37,503 nucleotides of DNA, from the IMG/VR virus record IMGVR_UViG_3300046010_011271, positions 1 through 37,503 of that record; one strand, written 5' to 3'. Below, in pieces: positions 24,516 to 32,587 of the stretch. A program made the position numbers and the translations under genes. The notes beneath the pieces are model-generated. The model searched no databases and was not told the DNA's origin. It saw nothing but the letters and a program-made list of their open reading frames with translations. Each line of letters begins with the position of its first letter. Within the stretch, counting starts at the first letter, position 1. This stretch comes from a virus.

Positions 24516-25792
24516 TAGTTGTTAAATTTTCCTATTGCTATTACTTCATCATTCGGATCTATTGAAAATCCTAGTTGGGTTGGGTTAATTATTAAAGTTG
24601 TAATTCCGTTCAATTCTGTAAATGATACTATAGCGGCTTGTTCTACAAGCTGACCGTTTATAAATATTGAAAAATTATTTACTGATGTTGCTGGGAGATT
24701 AGTTGGAGATATTAACCAGCCACTATTAAAAGTAACAGTGGTTGAGTTTACATATGTTCCTAATTTTTGTATATTAGTATTTAAATATAATAAAACAGAT
24801 GGGTCTACCCCACCTCCTCCTGTTGTTCCTCCATCCACTGGAAATACAGTTGAGGGGGTTAAGAATGATTTTTGGTTTGAAGATGCTACTGTTTCTGAAA
24901 TAGAATCTGTTGTTTCTAACCCGATTATAATTTTTGCTTTGCTATTATATTTTTTAATAGCTGTAACATCTTTTTGAATTGTATCAGGTACAATATATCC
25001 ATGTACTTTAAGAGTAAATGTACTTCTTACTGTTCTTTCACTATCTTGATTTAATTCGGTTGTAATTCCAAAACTATCTATAGTTGCTTTGAATTTAAAA
25101 CGTTCTGGATCACCCCAATATGAATCAGATGCATAATTTATGGCTTCAACTATTTTATTCAATTGATCCATATAATATGTTTGTATAATAAAATTATATG
25201 TTACTGTAACATAATCTGGAACTACATTAACTATAAATTGTTTTACTGGGATTCTATTGGTTAATAGGTTAAAATTAGAATATGCATTTTTTGGGTTATA
25301 TGGTTTTTGCCAAGATACAAATAGATTTGGTGAGTTTGCATCTAGTTTATTATATGTTGTTCTATTTTTCTCTATATTATCACGTTTAAACATGATAATA
25401 GGATTCATAATTTTCCCATTCTTATCCTTATAATATCCATCTTTTTGAACAGACTTCCATTTTTCAGGAGACCCATATATAACAGGTACAGCAATCCTAA
25501 CACCATTTTGGATTACAAATGGGCGAATAACATTTTCAAAATAATAGAATATAGCCTCATCTATATCTTGTATACCAATAGAGAAGGGTTTTGTTGAATC
25601 ATTTTTAAAAGATAATTTTTCAGATCTATTAAAGTCTAAACCATTTTGTTCCGCTTGAGTGAATTGTTGAAATGTAGAGGGTATATTAGGATTACCTAAA
25701 GTCTCACCCGTATCTGGGTTAACATATGGGTTAACTAGATTATTTGATATCTCTTTTTGAGATTTTGGGTTTGGTTTTCTTTGTGATGGCAT
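24515..25792 (-). CDS. 15: Tail terminator / sheath stabiliser, gp15-like
   Basis: A 425-aa protein with the T4 gp15 pattern at about 70-285: VIRPFVIQNGVRIAVPVIYG with SPEKW, then a PIIMFKRDNIEKNR segment, VPDYVTVTYNFIIQTYYMDQ and LNKIVEAINYASDSY, an ERFKFKATIDSFGI strand, and RTVRSTFTLKVHGYIVPDTI. T4 gp15 is 272 aa and closes the tail tube and sheath at the neck. The extra C-terminal 140 residues (after about 290) look like an added beta domain after a Gly-rich linker GGTTGGGGVD, perhaps exposed. The stop and the fibre start share one base (TAATG). The order gp13, gp14, gp15 matches T4. Confidence 0.82.
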   Translation of the reverse strand: MPSQRKPNPKSQKEISNNLVNPYVNPDTGETLGNPNIPSTFQQFTQAEQNGLDFNRSEKLSFKNDSTKPFSIGIQDIDEAIFYYFENVIRPFVIQNGVRIAVPVIYGSPEKWKSVQKDGYYKDKNGKIMNPIIMFKRDNIEKNRTTYNKLDANSPNLFVSWQKPYNPKNAYSNFNLLTNRIPVKQFIVNVVPDYVTVTYNFIIQTYYMDQLNKIVEAINYASDSYWGDPERFKFKATIDSFGITTELNQDSERTVRSTFTLKVHGYIVPDTIQKDVTAIKKYNSKAKIIIGLETTDSISETVASSNQKSFLTPSTVFPVDGGTTGGGGVDPSVLLYLNTNIQKLGTYVNSTTVTFNSGWLISPTNLPATSVNNFSIFINGQLVEQAAIVSFTELNGITTLIINPTQLGFSIDPNDEVIAIGKFNN

Positions 25793-25795
25793 TCT

Positions 25796-26305
25796 TTATA
25801 TCCTTTGTTTATTAATTTGAACACGATCTCCCGGAACATAATGCGTTTTACATATAATAGATACACTAGTACCAAAATTCTCTAAACCAGGATTTAATGG
25901 GTTTTCATTATTTGGATATGCTGGGTCTTTACCTGCAAAGTATTGATTAGCATTTGTTGTATCTACCTCATAATATGCTTCATTATACATGATTATATCT
26001 CCTACCTCTGGTATTAATTGAGCATCAACTAGATCATCTCTAAAGAATCTAAATTCAATATTCCATGCAAAATCTACTCCAAATTCATCTGTTGGATGAG
26101 ATTGGTCATCACGAGATATAAGGGCGTTTAATATTACAGGTTCGTTATAGAATTTGGCTCCAGATGCCTCACCATACATGTTTACTTTAGTTTCATTTAA
26201 TTTAAATTTGTAATATATACATTGTTGTGTGATTATATCCCCTAATAACTCTCTATTAAGGTGTCTAAACAATGAGATATCTCTTATTCCTCCAAAAAGC
26301 GCCAT
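25796..26305 (-). CDS. 14: Neck protein, gp14-like
   Basis: A 169-aa protein. T4 gp14 is 256 aa, so this is shorter. The sequence RDDLVDAQLIPEVGDIIMYN, with EAYYEVDTTNANQYFAG, resembles the C-terminal beta domain of myoviral gp14, where LxPxxGDxIxF is followed by a strand and aromatic-rich loop. It would join the head-completion ring to the tail terminator. It starts 1 nt after the gp13-like stop and ends 3 nt before the gp15-like start, as expected for coupled neck genes. Position supports the assignment as much as sequence. Confidence 0.72.
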   Translation of the reverse strand: MALFGGIRDISLFRHLNRELLGDIITQQCIYYKFKLNETKVNMYGEASGAKFYNEPVILNALISRDDQSHPTDEFGVDFAWNIEFRFFRDDLVDAQLIPEVGDIIMYNEAYYEVDTTNANQYFAGKDPAYPNNENPLNPGLENFGTSVSIICKTHYVPGDRVQINKQRI

Positions 26306-26306
26306 G

Positions 26307-27458
26307 TTATCCTACAAATATTGTAAAAGGTACATAATTTAATTCTTTATTTAAATAATCTGCCTCTAATGATTTTCTTTCTAATAATTTTTGCCTAGAT
26401 GACTCGTCAAAGTAAGCTCTTAAACGCTCGATCAACGCTTGTTTTTCAGAAGTCGCCGCAGTTATCAGATCACTCTGGTTAAGCGTTATTTCCGCGTTAG
26501 GGATAGGAATGGTGGAGTATTTTCCTCTAACATATCCTAAAATTTCTTTTACAATGGCTAAACCATATTCAAATATCCATGAACGCCCAATAGAATTTAT
26601 TTGTGAGTATGTTGGGTTCTGATATGGAACTTGTGATATATTAGTGATTACACCTCCATTACCTGTGTTAACATATGGGTTGTTTCTATCTGATTTTTTA
26701 ATATATTGGAGCCATAATTTCTCTACTCCTCTTCCAGGGATGGGGAATATTCTTAGATTATTATTTATAAGCTCAAATGAATATTGGGAACGTCTAATTT
26801 GATCGTTAAATTCAATTGCTTGTAATTTTTGAACATCATAATTTATAGGCATCATAAGGAAGTTTATAGCTGGGGAATATCCTCCAAATCCAAAACTATC
26901 TAACAATTGCATCATTCCAGTACCAGTACCAGCATATGGGTCAAAATATCTAACGATGGCTGGTGGAGCCTCATAGAATACTCTTTTAATTTCTAAATCA
27001 CCAATATTTACTCCTAATTGCTCACCCCATGGGGTTAGATTATAATCTTGTATTCCTGGTTGGAGATCAATAGATGCAGAATACCATGTTACGTTTCCCC
27101 CAACTCCCGCTTCCACACCATATTGATCTGCTAATCTTATAGTAGATGCTAGGTTTGGTTGAGGTAAGGAGTTGTTTGCTGATTCTATGGTTAATGGGGC
27201 ACCTTGAAAAGATAAAAAGTTTTCTTGAGCTTGATACGCATATAGTTCATTACCGTATGTGGTTATAGCTTCCTCTATAGCAGCATAAAAATTTATATCT
27301 TGTAATTCTATATCTACTATAGGATATCCTAATCGGCGAGATGCAAATGTGGCAAATCTATCAGCATCTGATTGGAATTGTGGATCATTATCATAAAATC
27401 CAAATGGAGTTTCTCCAGGTTGGAATGAAGAAGTTCCGGTCCAAATTGGTACATTCAT
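26307..27458 (-). CDS. 13: Head-completion neck protein, gp13-like
   Basis: A 383-aa protein (T4 gp13 is 309). The N-terminal region has SDADRFATFASRRLGYPIVD and IELQDINFYAAIEEAITTYG, the typical gp13-like helix in which a DxxxxxAIxEA segment follows the LGYP turn. The centre contains LEIKRVFYEAPPAIVRYFDP, the C-terminal half QYSFELINNNLRIFPIPGRG, and the end SRQKLLERKSLEADYLNKEL. The protein closes the filled head and connects it to the tail. The order with gp14- and gp15-like genes is as in T4. The extension relative to T4 is mostly in loops around the centre. Confidence 0.8.
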   Translation of the reverse strand: MNVPIWTGTSSFQPGETPFGFYDNDPQFQSDADRFATFASRRLGYPIVDIELQDINFYAAIEEAITTYGNELYAYQAQENFLSFQGAPLTIESANNSLPQPNLASTIRLADQYGVEAGVGGNVTWYSASIDLQPGIQDYNLTPWGEQLGVNIGDLEIKRVFYEAPPAIVRYFDPYAGTGTGMMQLLDSFGFGGYSPAINFLMMPINYDVQKLQAIEFNDQIRRSQYSFELINNNLRIFPIPGRGVEKLWLQYIKKSDRNNPYVNTGNGGVITNISQVPYQNPTYSQINSIGRSWIFEYGLAIVKEILGYVRGKYSTIPIPNAEITLNQSDLITAATSEKQALIERLRAYFDESSRQKLLERKSLEADYLNKELNYVPFTIFVG

Positions 27459-27462
27459 ATTA

Positions 27463-27909
27463 TTAAGCGTTTATTACAGTGAATTCAATATCTATATTAT
27501 CATCTAAAGCATATAGAGAAATAGATTTTATATCATCGCCAAAAGTTCCATTAAAATTACTTGAGGTAATTTGAGAGGATGCTATAAAGAATGAATTTGA
27601 TGGAGTTAAATTTTGTGTAAATGTTCCTTGAGACCCACTTAAAATAACAGCTACATCATTTTCATTATCTAAATTTGTAATTCTAACATATTGAATACTA
27701 GATGAGGGGAATGTTCCTGCTCCTGGATTAGGACCATTTAGATTTATTAGGTTAATAGAGGTTGTTTGAGGACATGTGACTACTCTACGGTCAACGTTTG
27801 TAACGTTTTCGATAGTATGAGTAATTTCATTTTTTAAAACATTATTACGAACTATTTGTTCCTCTATAATTTTAATTTTGAATGTGGTTGGAAATAAGGT
27901 TGAAGCCAT
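27463..27909 (-). CDS. Small beta-rich, probably virion-associated unknown
   Basis: A 148-aa protein starting MASTLFPTTFKIKIIEEQIV. It is rich in Asn, Ser and Thr, with alternating strands (IQYVRITNLDNENDVAVILS, SQGTFTQNLTPSNSFFIASS, DDIKSISLYALDDNIDIEFT). This is typical of small decoration or neck proteins, but I recognise no family. It starts after a TTATAAATATT element and lies between phoH and gp13-like genes, with 4 nt to the gp13-like start. A capsid- or neck-associated role is inferred by position. Confidence 0.72.
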   Translation of the reverse strand: MASTLFPTTFKIKIIEEQIVRNNVLKNEITHTIENVTNVDRRVVTCPQTTSINLINLNGPNPGAGTFPSSSIQYVRITNLDNENDVAVILSGSQGTFTQNLTPSNSFFIASSQITSSNFNGTFGDDIKSISLYALDDNIDIEFTVINA

Positions 27910-27921
27910 GTCTATATTTTG

Positions 27922-27932
27922 TTATAAATATT
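27922..27932 (-). promoter_or_regulatory. Candidate late promoter element upstream of the 148-aa gene
   Basis: The minus strand reads AATATTTATAACAAAA, 13 to 23 nt before the ATG, just after the phoH stop. It could start a neck-protein transcript. Confidence 0.4.
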
Positions 27933-27955
27933 AGAGAATTTTTACTTCATATAGA

Positions 27956-28651
27956 TTAGTCTCTATATTCCTCATATATTTTTAATATTCCCTCTACAGC
28001 CTCATGTCTATGGTTTTTTAATAATGTTATAGTTTTTACATTATCTGTTTTACTTTCAAGTATTTTAAAGAAACTTATACCTGATTCTTTTTTATTTTTT
28101 AAATCCACTTGGGTAATATCCCCACAAAAAACCATTTTCCCATTTTTTCCTAAACGACCTATCATCATTTCAGTTTGGGAATGTGTTATATTTTGACATT
28201 CATCTACAATAATCATTGAGTTAGGGAATGTTCTACCTCGCATAAATGCAAATGGTACTATCTCTATAATATCTTCTTCAACTAATTTTTCAACTTTTTC
28301 TTTATTATATAGCATTCCTAAATTAGCATATATAGGAGCTAACCATGGGTCCATTTTATCTTTTAAATCTCCTGGGAGGAAACCAATTTCTTCTTTAGCT
28401 ACTGTTGGGCGGGTTATGATTATTTTTTCAATTTCTTTATTGAATAATAAATCAAGAGCTATTTGACATGCTAATAAAGTTTTCCCTGAACCAGCCATTC
28501 CTCTAACTAATGTAATGGGAGTATGAAGGATTTGTTCTTTGGCTTTTTTCTGTTCTTCGTTTAATGAAATATTAAATTTGATTGGTCCTTTTGGTTTTCT
28601 TTTTTCTTTAAAAACTTCTTGGGCTTGAGGAGTTCTGTTATAATCAGTCAT
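27956..28651 (-). CDS. phoH: PhoH-family ATPase
   Basis: A 231-aa P-loop ATPase of the PhoH family. Walker A GMAGSGKT is at 51-58. The family motif IIITRPTVAKEEIGFLPGDL, with KDKMDPWLAPIY, lies at about 77-108. Walker B MIIVDECQN is at 146-154. A sensor-like GDITQVDLKNKKESG follows near 180-200. PhoH-like genes are common in aquatic phages; the biochemical role is unsettled, with RNA metabolism or helicase-related activity proposed for the family. It lies after the kinase-like gene, and the 33-bp sequence around its start is nearly identical to that of the kinase-like gene. The family call is very strong. Confidence 0.93.
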   Translation of the reverse strand: MTDYNRTPQAQEVFKEKRKPKGPIKFNISLNEEQKKAKEQILHTPITLVRGMAGSGKTLLACQIALDLLFNKEIEKIIITRPTVAKEEIGFLPGDLKDKMDPWLAPIYANLGMLYNKEKVEKLVEEDIIEIVPFAFMRGRTFPNSMIIVDECQNITHSQTEMMIGRLGKNGKMVFCGDITQVDLKNKKESGISFFKILESKTDNVKTITLLKNHRHEAVEGILKIYEEYRD

Positions 28652-28663
28652 AAACTTTAGTTT

Positions 28664-28676
28664 GTTGATAAATATG
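28664..28676 (-). promoter_or_regulatory. Candidate promoter/leader element upstream of phoH
   Basis: The minus strand reads CATATTTATCAAC, inside the 33-bp repeat, 13-25 nt before the phoH ATG. It is a variant of the recurring TATTTATAA element with C in place of A. Confidence 0.35.
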
Positions 28677-28681
28677 AAAAA

Positions 28682-29398
28682 TTAACTATTTATTATATCC
28701 GTAAATACAATAGTATTTCCTCTCATTAAAAAATTTCCTGGGGTAGGGTCTAAAGTTCCAGAATCAATAATATCTTCCATATCTAAAGCAGTATTTAAAT
28801 CATTTTTTATACCTACTAATTGGTTTAGGAAATTGTATTTTTTAATAGTGGGTTCTACTGATGGGTCTAATTCTAATAATACTTTTTCTATTTCATCAAT
28901 TTCTATTAATCCTTCTAAAAAATTATCCAAATAAGGTGCTTTTTTATTATAATTAGGAAATAACATCACAAATAAATTAAATAAATCTTTAGGCAATTCA
29001 GTTAAATATTCTAATACAATTACTCCAGCATATTTACTACGTTTAGACCATTCTTTCCTTACCCCTTCAGTATAATGAATTGTATTATATATTTTAGGTA
29101 AATGTTTAAAATTTGTTCCTAATAAATCATCAGCAATATATACATCATAAACATTTTTTGTAATCTTAATAACTTTATCAGAATTACCTATTCTAAAAAC
29201 TTTTCCATTAGCACCACTTCCTAAAAAAGAATGTTCTTCATCATATTTAGTTATTGGAGTTAAATCTCTTTTATATTGATTAAATAATTTAATAAAATCA
29301 TTCCATGTTTTTGCTTTATTAAAATCAGATAAAGTAAATTCATTTAATATATTAGTAATTTCTTCTTTTATTAATAATTTTAAGTTAGATTTTTTCAT
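28682..29398 (-). CDS. Compact protein-kinase-like protein with capsid-targeting-like leader
   Basis: A 238-aa protein with kinase-fold motifs in order. The glycine loop FLGSGANGKVF is at 58-68. The strand DKVIKIT has K78 as the likely ATP-binding lysine. VIVLEYL at 126-132 fits the hinge strand. The catalytic loop LDPTPGNFLM has D217 and N222 in the D-x4-N spacing of kinases. IVFTDI has D234 in the DFG position. The usual His before the catalytic Asp is absent. The chain stops four residues after D234, so the C-lobe is minimal. Residues 1-20 (KSNLKLLIKEEITNILNE) form an amphipathic helix ending L-N-E, like a prohead-protease-cleaved targeting peptide. It sits between the capsid terminator and phoH. 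Likely a phosphotransferase; substrate unknown. Confidence 0.75.
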   Translation of the reverse strand: MKKSNLKLLIKEEITNILNEFTLSDFNKAKTWNDFIKLFNQYKRDLTPITKYDEEHSFLGSGANGKVFRIGNSDKVIKITKNVYDVYIADDLLGTNFKHLPKIYNTIHYTEGVRKEWSKRSKYAGVIVLEYLTELPKDLFNLFVMLFPNYNKKAPYLDNFLEGLIEIDEIEKVLLELDPSVEPTIKKYNFLNQLVGIKNDLNTALDMEDIIDSGTLDPTPGNFLMRGNTIVFTDIINS

Positions 29399-29410
29399 AA
29401 ACTTTTGTTT

Positions 29411-29423
29411 GTTGATAAATATG
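29411..29423 (-). promoter_or_regulatory. Candidate promoter/leader element upstream of the kinase-like gene
   Basis: The same 13-nt sequence as upstream of phoH (minus strand CATATTTATCAAC), 13-25 nt before the ATG and immediately after the capsid-gene terminator, so it is well placed to restart transcription. Confidence 0.38.
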
Positions 29424-29433
29424 AAAAAGATAC

Positions 29434-29459
29434 AAAAAAAGCCTAGGTTTCCCTAGGCT
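29434..29459 (-). terminator. Rho-independent terminator after the major capsid gene
   Basis: On the minus strand AGCCTAGG, loop GAAA, CCTAGGCT, then TTTTTTT: an 8-bp GC-rich stem with a stable tetraloop and a clean U tract, about 30 nt after the capsid stop. This is the clearest terminator in the window and would keep capsid transcripts separate. Confidence 0.88.
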
Positions 29460-29488
29460 CTTTCAAGAAAATATATCTTGTTATTTGA

Positions 29489-31132
29489 TTAAACCGAAGC
29501 CAAATCACTAACAAATACACGACCATAAAATTCTGGACGAATCATTTTCTTAGCGTAACGAGTCAAGAGACCTTTACGTGGAGTAAATGTTTCTGGGTCG
29601 TACACCAATGGAGTCATGATTAATGGAATATATGGAGAGAATACAGCACCTGTTTCCAAGAATTGTGAACCTCTATAACCCATCAAAATCACGTTCTCAG
29701 TCATATAAGGATTCTTATAAACTGTGAAACGGTTATTCAACTGACCTGATTTCTGGATACCAAATGCGTATGACATTTTAGTAGCTTCACCATCTGCTGT
29801 AGATGCGAATCCAGGGATTGATTCAAGAATAGTTGCAACTGATGGAGAAACTACCATAAAGTTAGCACCTCCACGTAGAGTTTTCTGGTGGATTTTGTTG
29901 CTTACTTTTTGTAATTTAGTACCCAAAGTTTGGAACCACTGACCTTGTGTGTTGAAGAAATTCAAATCATCATATCCTGTTCTAGCAGCATTCAATGATT
30001 TGTTACTTATAGCTGACCAATATTCATCAGCAGCAGAAGCATCTTGAATCAACATATCCAAAATTTCAAGGTCAATTTCCAATGAAATATATTCAGACAT
30101 GATAGATGTCAATTCAGCTTCAGCATCTAATGCTTGGTAAGCATTAAGGTCTTGAGCAAACTCAGGAGTCCATTGTGCTTTCAATTTACGTGTTTTAGCC
30201 ACGATAGCCTCACTTTTCAACTGTACGTTGATTTGTGGGATAGACAATTCTGTTTGTGATTGAGCATTTGGGAAACCACCTGAAGTACCTAATTGGTCTT
30301 CGAAATCACCTCTGTAATTATCTGTTGGTTGTACGTTATAGAATACTGTACCAGTACCATTAACTGTACCCGAACCAGAAGCAAAGATAAATGTTGCACT
30401 GTTAGTTCCGTTTGTAGATGTAAATTGTGGTAAGATATATTCTGGATCAGCAGTAGAACCACTAAGTACAAATGCACGAACACCTTTAAAATCAGCGTTT
30501 GTAGGTACTGTAACTGTTACTTTTCTTAAGTTACCCAAAGAGGCAGACAATTCAGCAGTATACTCTACATCCGCCCATTGAACTGAAGCAGTTACGAATG
30601 TAGAACTAGTTGTGAATTGGTTAACTGAGTAACCGAAACGACCAGCACCGTAAAGACCACCATTTGGATCAACGTTAGCACCTGGGTTAGTATCACCGTA
30701 CATAGAAGCAGGAGATGTAAATACACCACCAGGACCACCAAATTGAAGTTGTTTTGTTTGATCGTATTGGAAATCAAGGAAGAATACTAGACCTGAAGGC
30801 AAGTTCATAGGTTGAACAGATACAAACTCTTTTGTAGAGATTGAACCGAATACCTTACGTACCAAAGGAAGAGCAACTCCAGCCCATTGAGCACCAGTAC
30901 CTACGTTGAATGTACCTGTTCCAGCACCACCAACAGTGTTTGTTGAAGATTCAACAACAAGTTGTTTTGCTTGGTTTTCAAGGATCATAGACATGTTGTT
31001 TTTATCAACCTCGCTACCAAGGCCTTCTAACAAACCTGTCTTACCCCATTTTGCAGCTAAACGAGCTGCATCACTCTGCATGTTTTTCCATCCAGAAGCA
31101 GAGCTTTCTAAAAGTGAATTAATGTTTGACAT
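29489..31132 (-). CDS. 23: Major capsid protein (gp23-like)
   Basis: A 547-aa capsid protein, close to T4 gp23 (521 aa). The N-terminal prodomain starts MSNINSLLESSASGWKNMQS. KNNMSMILENQAKQLVVE ends at E61; cleavage after E61 (V-V-E, then SSTN) corresponds to the T4 cleavage after E65, and the ENQ segment is also shared. The shell part begins with GTGAQWAGVALPLVRKVFGS and VSVQPMNLPSGLVFFLDFQY, the gp23 signature. The end, LLTRYAKKMIRPEFYGRVFV, is also typical. The codon choice looks less AT-biased than the neighbours, as expected for a highly expressed gene. The leader before the ATG is A-rich (ACAAAAAAACAAAAACACA). It follows scaffold and precedes the strong terminator. Confidence 0.96.
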   Translation of the reverse strand: MSNINSLLESSASGWKNMQSDAARLAAKWGKTGLLEGLGSEVDKNNMSMILENQAKQLVVESSTNTVGGAGTGTFNVGTGAQWAGVALPLVRKVFGSISTKEFVSVQPMNLPSGLVFFLDFQYDQTKQLQFGGPGGVFTSPASMYGDTNPGANVDPNGGLYGAGRFGYSVNQFTTSSTFVTASVQWADVEYTAELSASLGNLRKVTVTVPTNADFKGVRAFVLSGSTADPEYILPQFTSTNGTNSATFIFASGSGTVNGTGTVFYNVQPTDNYRGDFEDQLGTSGGFPNAQSQTELSIPQINVQLKSEAIVAKTRKLKAQWTPEFAQDLNAYQALDAEAELTSIMSEYISLEIDLEILDMLIQDASAADEYWSAISNKSLNAARTGYDDLNFFNTQGQWFQTLGTKLQKVSNKIHQKTLRGGANFMVVSPSVATILESIPGFASTADGEATKMSYAFGIQKSGQLNNRFTVYKNPYMTENVILMGYRGSQFLETGAVFSPYIPLIMTPLVYDPETFTPRKGLLTRYAKKMIRPEFYGRVFVSDLASV

Positions 31133-31170
31133 TGTGTTTTTGTTTTTTTGTTTTTAAATTAATTGTTTTT

Positions 31171-32418
31171 TTAAATAATACCAGCCAATTTTTGGAATCG
31201 AGCAACCATGTTGTCTGATTCGATTATCGGTTGTTTTGAGTTTGTCGTTCCTACAATTTTGGAAGCCATACCTAAAGATTCTTTAATTGGTGATTTTTTA
31301 GTTTTAAGTCCCTCGCTTAATGTTTCAAATACCAATTTAGTTTCTTTAACAGTTGTTGCTTTGTCAAAAGATGTAAGAATGTTCAATTTTTGACTTTCAG
31401 TTAAGTTTTTAGCTGAATTAAAAATCTTGTTTGTGTAAAGCAATTTAGCATTTAATAAATTAACTTCGTTCAAGTCAGTACGTAATGTTTCGATAGTTTT
31501 AAGAGCTTCTTTTAACTCTTTTTTCATACCCTCATTACGAGCAATACTAATTGAACCTTTAGTTCCTGCTGCTAGTTTTTGTAATAATGATCTTGAATCT
31601 CCGAATAATTCTCTTTTAAATTCACTCATATTACCAATAACGTCTGCATCAACACCATCAGCTTTAAGTTTTTTAAATTCTGTGAATGCTTTTTGTAGAA
31701 GTGGATCAGCCATTTGTTTCTTTTTAGCTGGGTCTGTTTCTTGAGCAATTGCTTCTATTGTACTTTTATTATCAGCCATTAGTTGAGCAATTACTGTTTC
31801 AAAGTTTCTTTTAGATTTTTTACCTAGACCAAAAATTTCTTCTAAATCTTCCTCCATCATATCATCATCCATCATGTCATATTCCATCATGTCGTCATCC
31901 ATCATATCGTCATTAAAATCAGCAATTTCTGCTAGTAATTCATCTAAATCAACTTCCTCATCTTCAACTTCCTCATCTTCCATTTCTTCACCTTCTTCTT
32001 CACCTTCTTCTTCACCTTCTCCGGCTTCGATTTCTCCAGCTTCGATCATATCAGCGATTACATCTTCGATAAGTTTTTTAAGATCTTCATCCGTCATATC
32101 TTCTAAATCTAACGGTTCACCTTCTTCAGATTCCATTTCGTCTTCTTCAGATTCCATTTCATCTTCTTCATTTAGCTCATTTAAAAGTTCATTTAAATCT
32201 AAATCTTCATCCATCATTTCTTCTTCTTCATAGATATTTTCTTCGATTTCTTGTTCATCGATTTCTTCTTCCATTTCTTGAAGTTTTGCTGAGAGCATGG
32301 ATTTTAATTGAGGTGTAAATGCTTCTTCTAGAGCTGCTTTTGCATTAGCTATTGCCATTTCTTTCACGGCTTTAGCATCTGCGATTGCTTCTTTAAGCAA
32401 ATCTCTGTTTGTTGCCAT
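31171..32418 (-). CDS. 22: Prohead scaffold protein (gp22-like)
   Basis: A 415-aa acidic protein (T4 gp22 is 269 aa). It begins MATNRDLLKEAIADAKAVKE in an Ala-rich helix. A very acidic centre (about 50-195) follows, with repeats of EDEMESEE, GEEEGEEEGEE and MMDDDMMEYDMMDDDMMEED. The C-terminal helical half (195-415) contains KKQMADPLLQKAFTEFKKLK and TLRTDLNEVNLLNAKLLYTN with a typical scaffold helix KIFNSAKNLTESQKLNILTS. The scaffold assembles inside the prohead and is digested by the gp21-like protease, whose gene is just upstream. The order gp21-gp22-gp23 is as in T4. The length excess is from the acidic repeats. Confidence 0.88.
   Translation of the reverse strand: MATNRDLLKEAIADAKAVKEMAIANAKAALEEAFTPQLKSMLSAKLQEMEEEIDEQEIEENIYEEEEMMDEDLDLNELLNELNEEDEMESEEDEMESEEGEPLDLEDMTDEDLKKLIEDVIADMIEAGEIEAGEGEEEGEEEGEEMEDEEVEDEEVDLDELLAEIADFNDDMMDDDMMEYDMMDDDMMEEDLEEIFGLGKKSKRNFETVIAQLMADNKSTIEAIAQETDPAKKKQMADPLLQKAFTEFKKLKADGVDADVIGNMSEFKRELFGDSRSLLQKLAAGTKGSISIARNEGMKKELKEALKTIETLRTDLNEVNLLNAKLLYTNKIFNSAKNLTESQKLNILTSFDKATTVKETKLVFETLSEGLKTKKSPIKESLGMASKIVGTTNSKQPIIESDNMVARFQKLAGII
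31856..32171. repeat. Short tandem acidic-codon repeats in the scaffold gene
   Basis: Three runs of short repeats encode the acidic centre: Met-Met-Asp/Glu units around 31856-31912, Gly-Glu-Glu units around 31985-32030 and EDEMESEE units around 32123-32171. They may vary in copy number by slippage. The complementary strand appears as a long serine-rich open frame that is not a gene. Confidence 0.75.
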
Positions 32419-32562
32419 TTTTCCTAAATTTATTGTTTGTTGGGAAAATACGTTTATTGAGAAACGTAATAGAATTTATTTCATTTAATGCTGTATATAG
32501 AATGAGGGGAACAGCATATTCGGGTTATATATATGGTGGGGGAATGTCAAAATCGCAGAGAC
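32419..32562 (-). promoter_or_regulatory. Structured leader with possible promoter upstream of scaffold
   Basis: About 144 nt without a gene on the minus strand between the gp21 terminator and the gp22 ATG. On the minus strand TTGACA (32545-32550) and TATAAC (32524-32529) are separated by 15 nt, possibly a host-type promoter. Downstream lie two inverted repeats: TGCTGT...ACAGCA (32489-32516) and ACGTTTCTCAATAAACGT (32451-32468). The leader ends AATAAATTTAGGAAAA before the ATG. It may control the abundant scaffold transcript. There is no recurring AATATTTATAA element here. Confidence 0.35.
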
Positions 32563-32587
32563 AAAAAAAGCTCTCAAAAAGAGAGCT
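32563..32587 (-). terminator. Rho-independent terminator after the prohead protease
   Basis: On the minus strand AGCTCTC, loop TTTTT, GAGAGCT, then TTTTTT. The 7-bp stem and U tract lie about 25 nt after the gp21 stop. The A-tract on the other side means it is nearly symmetrical. Confidence 0.82.

Larger units (their letters stand above)
28649..29428. repeat. 33-bp direct repeat at the starts of phoH and the kinase-like gene
   Basis: Copies at 28649-28681 and 29396-29428 differ at one base. Each begins at an ATG and extends upstream, reading on the minus strand CATATTTATCAACAAAC and then an A/T-rich leader to the ATG. The kinase-like gene is exactly the segment between them, so one copy could have arrived with the gene. 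Confidence 0.88.

Noticed and set aside
31874-32233. Serine-only open frame of 119 codons on the plus strand
   Set aside because: It is the complement of the acidic scaffold repeats (Glu/Asp codons read as Ser); extreme low complexity and no independent start signals.
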